The notes under the pieces: model-generated
Told to the model about the DNA's origin: nothing
What the model saw: the letters and a program-made list of their open reading frames with translations, nothing else
The model's database searches: none
Origin: Wurfbainia villosa
Taxonomy: Eukaryota > Streptophyta > Magnoliopsida > Zingiberales > Zingiberaceae
Assembly (NCBI GenBank): GCA_025175895.1
Contig: CM046004.1
Span: 19,889,011-19,953,010, forward strand
Length of the DNA stretch: 64,000 bases
Direction of reading: 5' to 3'
Shown: piece by piece, positions 59,248 through 64,000 of the stretch
Position numbering within the stretch: the first letter of the stretch is position 1
Layout of the letters: each line of letters opens with the position of its first letter
Position numbers and translations under genes: made by a program

Positions 59248-60099
59248 GCCTTCCCAAAGAATCGATCGATGCTTCGAGTCGACTAACCACCGCGTCACCG
59301 AAGGTTCTATGCCCGTGACCAAAACTAACAGTTTACTGCCCTCCATGGTTGTCGATTGCTCAAGGTCAGTCGAGGCACCTTGCGTCTGTGGCCTCAACTC
59401 GATCGTAGTCGATCGCCAGTCGACTCCTGACCAGTCGGTTGGTCATTATCCCAGTCGACTGCTCAAAGTCAACTCGGCTGCCAAGTGTCCAAACACTTGA
59501 CTAGTCAACTAGTCCATAACCCCAATCGACTGACAAACCTCAACCATGAGGTTTACCCCAATTATGATCCCTTCATACTTGCTAGACCACCCTTAGCCTA
59601 GACCTAAGCCTTCTAGCCATCTCTATCAATCTCACGCCTATTGGATCCCTCGGTGTCATCCATGACTTGTTCATCCATATGCTAGCCTTCAGGTGCTTCC
59701 ATCGGCTATTGTTATGCTAACCGGGTCTACACTGCCAAGGTACATTTGGGCTTACGCTGCCAAGACACACGCTTGGACTTTACGCCGCCGAACATTGGAC
59801 TTATGCTGCCAAGACTACCGCTTGGACTTTACGCCGCCAATATCATACCCTTGGACTTCCCTTGCCAACTCCATATTAGACTTTCCAAATGCCAAAACCC
59901 ATGCTTGGACTTTCCATGCCAAGTACCCATGACTTGGACTTTCCATGCCACTTGGAATTCTCCATCATATGGTCAACCACATGTCAACGATATAGTCAAC
60001 CCATTATCAAACAATGGTCAACTCATCGTCAAATATCAAAATACTACTCGAGTCAAACTCAAGTCTGGTTAATCGTGACCTGGGCTGATTGCATTGACA
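59248..60099 (-). repeat. G 3' LTR, piece 3 (inner end)
   Basis: Resumes the LTR after F: palindrome relatives at 59405-59465, hairpin array at 59735-59950, then the end GCATTGACA beside the inverted purine tract ATCTCCCCCTTTTTG (60100-60114). Confidence 0.75.
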
Positions 60100-61844
60100 A
60101 TCTCCCCCTTTTTGATGTTTGACAAAAAATAACAAACCTTTAACCACAAAACCTTTGAGTTAGGCCACGTAACTCAAACTAATCAAACTCTCCCAATTCT
60201 CCAAATTGGGCAACCTCACATTCTCCTCCTTTTTGACATACTTCAAAAAGGCTCTCCCCAAGGATATCAATGTCTCATATCCAATGAGATCTTACAATCT
60301 TCCCCTTGGTCCAAAAATATCTAGGATGCCTTCATTCTTCCTAGTGATAAGTCTCATATCACTAAATGAGAGGCAATCCTCATTCTCTAATTTTTCTCCC
60401 AATTCTCCAAATTCTCCTCCTTATGAGGAAAAATACATCCATCATCTCATGATCAATAACCTCCCCCTAAAGGCTTGCTCCCCCTTGATCATTGCACCAA
60501 CAATGTCCTTGGAGATTCCCTAAGCCTATAGGAGCCCTAAACCATCAAAATTAAGGGCAACAGTTCAAACTTGAACTTTCACACACCTTAAAATTGATAC
60601 ATCACCCCAAACAACTCTTCTAATTCATATTCAATAGTTTTTCACCCTTCCAATGCTTTTCAAAGTATATCCTAGGGTTATGAGCAGATAGAATAGCTTG
60701 ACATAGCTAAAACATGGGGCTAAACATCCTTGTTTACCCAAAATCAACACTGGCAGTCGACTTTGGCAGTCAACAGTCGACTGCCCTTGACGCCAGTCGA
60801 CTGCCATCCATGGCAGTCGATTGATTTCCACATGTGCAGATATCAGGTTCAAAAATTGAAATTCAAAAATACATAAGTAATTATACGTAATTTGAAAAAT
60901 AGTGAAACTTCATATGTATAATACTTGTAACAATCATAATAGGTGAAAAATATTTGAAAAATAAAATACCCATTAAATATTAAGATTGATACAAAATTCA
61001 AAACTATTGATAACTTCAATTTTTTTGACCTATTTTGTATCAACTTCTTCAATGGCGACTTCTATCAAAAGATAGACTACACTAAGATTTTTCAACGTAA
61101 TTTTGAAATGATTTTAAAACCTTATATTGGACAATGATCTATGGGCTTAATGCATATGACTTATACATAAGCTTTCCTCATGATTCATCCATGGTATAAG
61201 ATGAGTTTGAGTTCATCTAGAAGCAAGAACTATGCACCTTAAACTTAACTCATTTGTGTCTATGGTGTATGAAAACACACACGTCATTCAAATCATGTCA
61301 TAGTCCTTAAATCAATTTTAATTAATGTATGAATGATGATTATGACATAAATGATAACATAATTAAGAACATGTGTCAATAATCATGATGTCATAACACA
61401 TAAATACAATCTAAGTATACATGACATTAAAAATAATCCTAAACATTATTATGACATTTTATATGATAAAAATAAGAATGATGTCATGACATGACATATG
61501 ACAAACAAATTATGGCACATAAAAAGTAGAGGTATAAGAATACCTAAATTTTAGCATTAGTTGCTATTTGTTGGGATTAAGTTCATTTTGGCATATTACT
61601 ACTTATCTCCCAAGTGTGCCAAAAATTCAAAATGACACACTATGACCTTTAAACCTTAATTATGCCAATTTGATCAATTTTTCAAAACTCTCAAATTTAA
61701 TTGGCACATCTTAAAATCTTTTAGGATATAAATTCAACCTTCATTTCCAAGGTATCACATAATCTTGAAAATGTCCTAAAATGCTAACTTTACCATGGTT
61801 AGGTTAACTACCTATCCACTTAGGGTTGACACACCCTAACCCAT
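60100..61844 (-). other. 3' noncoding region of G
   Basis: No gene. It contains the purine tract complement, four CAGTCGACTG-type palindromes within about 70 bases (60753-60822), then AT-rich sequence matching A 8300-6800 and, beyond about 61570, A 4690-4361. Confidence 0.65.
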
Positions 61845-63534
61845 TTAGCATGAGGGAATCATGCTCCTAGGAACCCAATACCTATTGGAGCTTCTTGGGT
61901 TTACAAGATATTCGCTAGAGATAACTTCCTTAGATACCTTCCTAATGACCCTTTTTGGCTTGAAATCCTTGGTCAATTGGGTCTTGTCTTGGTCAACTCT
62001 AGGGATAACTTCCCTTGTGACCTTCTTAGTGGTCTTCTTAGGTTTCATGGAAACCTTGGCCACTAGACACTTACCTTGATTAACCTTAGGGATGACTTCC
62101 TTATTAACCTTGACTTTCCTAGACCTATGAGTGGTTCCATAATCGAATGGAACTCTATGATAGGTCTCCTTGGGCTTAAGTTTGTCACACAAATCTTTCT
62201 TTTGTTGGTTCTTGTTTTCTAGACCTTAAGTTTTGACCATTATACCCCTTAAATGAGTTTGTCATTTTTTCTTGGGGTTTTTTCAATTTTTCAAGCCTTG
62301 ACCTCAAGCCTTGGTTTTCTAATTTTAATTTTCCCAATTTTGATTGTTCATTGATCTTTTGGGAATGGTTCTTTTTTTTAGGCATATGTCTATGATTCTT
62401 AGGATTAATGTCTAGATGATCCTCTACCTTTCTAATATATTCCCTCGATAGAATGGGTCTAGAGTTATTGGATCTAGGTTTATACTTATACAGAAAATTA
62501 TAACTTTTAGCACCTAAAAAAAATATTTGTTTTTAGCATGCTTTGTATCATGATGAATAGCAAGTGAATTAAAAATATCCCTAGCATGCTTTTTAACCTT
62601 AAAACTTGAATGTGCATTAATAGAATATACCTTAGAATTTGCTTTAGAAGCTCCCCCTACATGTGATACTACTTCTTGGACCTTGGAGGCTTATCTTCCC
62701 TTAGGGCATTGGCTTCTATAATGTCCCTTTTGATGATATTTGAAGCACACAACATACTCCTTGCTCTTCCTAGTAGGGACATCGGCATCCTTGATCATTG
62801 GCACCGGTTGAGCCTTCTTGACATTCTTAGGACACTTGCTCTTATAGTGCTCATATTCCCTACATTCAAAGCATACAATATGATTTTTTTTTAATTGAAA
62901 TGCTTGAGTTACCTAGGTCGGTGGTGGAAGATTCTTGGTTGGATTCTTATTCTTTTCCACAAGTAGAGGCTTCCTCTTGATTTTGCTCCGGGATAGAAGA
63001 TTGCCTCTCCTCCCCCTCGATCCTAGAGGTGGAGGCTTCCTCTACTTCTTCCACTTCTTGCGATTCGGATGTTGATTCCCTTTCAATCTCCGAATCCTCA
63101 AGCTCTTGGGATGATGATCCACATTCTTCTTAAGCTTGAGAGGATGAGCACTCCTCTTCTACCATATCTTCTTGGACCGAGTGAGGCTCCTCATGGAATT
63201 TTATCAACTTGCTCCATAGCTCTTTGGCATCCATGTAATCACCTAAAATACATAAAATATCATTAGGAATTAAATCAACCAAGAATTTTATTACCTTTTT
63301 ATTTTTCTTGAGTTCTTAGAATTGTTCTTCGGTCCACTTCTTCATCTTGAGGAATCCTTCATTCGACCCTCTTGGATATTTGAATCCTTCCATCAAGATG
63401 ACCCAATCTTCGAAGTCCCTCATCATTATGAATTCTTGAATCCTTGTCTTCCATTGATTGAAGACTTCTCATCCATGGAATGCATATGGAACCAGAGTGA
63501 CGATATCCCATCCCAATTTTTCTTCAAACTCCAT
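61845..63534 (-). pseudogene. gag: gag of G
   Basis: Start ATG at 63534 (MEFEEKLGWDIV). Like A gag: N-terminal domain (DFEDWVILMEGF, DAKELWSKLIKFHEEP), acidic Ser/Glu stretch, first zinc knuckle CFECREYEHYKSKC intact (about 62830-62870), second knuckle with one Cys to Tyr (CFKYHQKGHYRSQC, about 62700-62745), coiled coil (KLENQGLRSRLEKL, about 62280-62330), basic tail and end SNRYWVPRSMIPS. Several in-frame stops and a frameshift near 62190. It would package RNA; it is not functional. Confidence 0.82.
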
Positions 63535-63586
63535 ATTCTTTCCTCTAGCATGCTCCCTTAGCTGTTAAACTTTGAAGAGTGGCCTC

Positions 63587-63653
63587 GCTCTGATACCACT
63601 TGTAGGTATCGAAGTGTCTTCTTCTTCTTAGAGCCGACCGAGCTCTGATATCA
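63587..63653 (-). other. tandem primer binding sites of G
   Basis: Two inverted primer sites: GCTCTGATACCA at 63587-63598 followed by an LTR-end-like TGTAGG, and GCTCTGATATCA at 63642-63653 followed by the LTR (TGTTGG at 63656). The 55-base spacing suggests a duplicated LTR end plus primer site. Confidence 0.7.
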
Positions 63654-63655
63654 CT

Positions 63656-64000
63656 TGTTGGGGGATCGTACACTGCTAGAGGGGGGTGAATAGCGTCTCA
63701 TTGATGTAGATGGAATTCAATCACGTGTTTGCTACAATTGTTAGTATACACAGCGGAATATATAATAGTAGAAACAAATGCACAATACAAGCACACAATA
63801 CACAAGATATACGTGGTTTGGAATCTTAGAGTTCCTACTCCATGGGGCGAGCTCAACGAGCTCTAGTGATGCATACACCAGTAATAAATCTCCTTCTCGG
63901 TGACACAACAGAGGTGGAGATGTTAGTTATATATGAGAGATGTTGTAACATCCCAAATTTTAATTATTATATTTTTATTTAAAGGAAATATATATATATA
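63656..64000 (-). repeat. G 5' LTR (partial, runs off window)
   Basis: TGTTGGGGGATCGTACACTGC, then the inverted C-tract block CTAGAGGGGGGTGAATAGCG. It matches pieces 1 and 2 of the 3' LTR. A short TA run closes the window at 63988-64000. Confidence 0.8.

Larger units (their letters stand above)
51918..64000 (-). mobile_element. Element G: gag-only relative of A, 3' LTR twice interrupted
   Basis: Minus strand: 5' LTR from 63656 (runs off the window), tandem primer sites, gag, noncoding 3' region with purine tract, 3' LTR in three pieces (51918-51979, 53554-54091, about 59248-60099). The pieces sum to about 1450 bases against 1481 in A. No pol, and no counterpart of the extra module in A. Confidence 0.75.

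Overview
The window is plant nuclear DNA made almost entirely of nested LTR retrotransposons. Evidence for a plant is the initiator-methionine tRNA primer sites (TGGTATCAGAGC), Ty1/Copia pol with the order protease-integrase-RT-RNase H, a Ty3/Gypsy element with Tat-type protease, RT and RNase H, 1-2.2 kb LTRs and heavy transition-type decay. I find no host gene, tRNA gene, rRNA or CRISPR array, and the species cannot be named from this sequence.

Layout, left to right. 1-1158: end of an older minus-strand element (L0), broken by element A. 1159-8738: element A (plus), which has gag but no pol and carries an extra 2.1-kb module with a spliced-looking ORF resembling the 'putative plant transposon protein' family. 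8739-14038: a rearranged stretch with a pol-bearing Copia fragment (B1, minus), an inverted partial LTR of the same family (B2) and a left-truncated LTR (J). 14039-27023: the 5' part of a minus-strand Copia (B'), whose LTR is split by a full-length 9.3-kb Copia (E, 17004-26308, TSD GAACT). 27024-35861: a SIRE-like Copia (D, plus) whose gag and pol are separated by a solo LTR (K). 35862-36860: an internally deleted, inverted SIRE relative (H).

36861 to about 50870: a decayed Ty3/Gypsy element (I, minus) whose RT is split by a full-length 9.0-kb Copia (C, 38422-47429, TSD CCATG). About 50871-51917: AT-rich, unassigned. 51918-64000: a minus-strand relative of A (G). Its 3' LTR is interrupted by a solo LTR (M, 51980-53548, TSD GAATT) and by a pol-less SIRE-like element (F, 54092 to about 59247). 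Its gag lies at 61845-63534 and its 5' LTR runs off the end.

How the parts relate. A, G and F keep LTRs, primer site, purine tract and gag but lack pol, so they look non-autonomous; D-type elements are the obvious possible source of the missing enzymes (inference). All coding regions carry stops or frameshifts, so nothing here looks autonomously active. The LTRs share three unusual features: arrays of short CTTGG/CCAAG hairpins near the LTR start, clusters of a CAGTCGACTG palindrome near TATA boxes, and a GCTATTCACC-C(n)-TCTAG block next to the primer site. The most interesting signals are the extra ORF module in A, the hairpin arrays, the palindrome clusters, a tandem primer site in G, and the substitution-only decay of the D pol frame.
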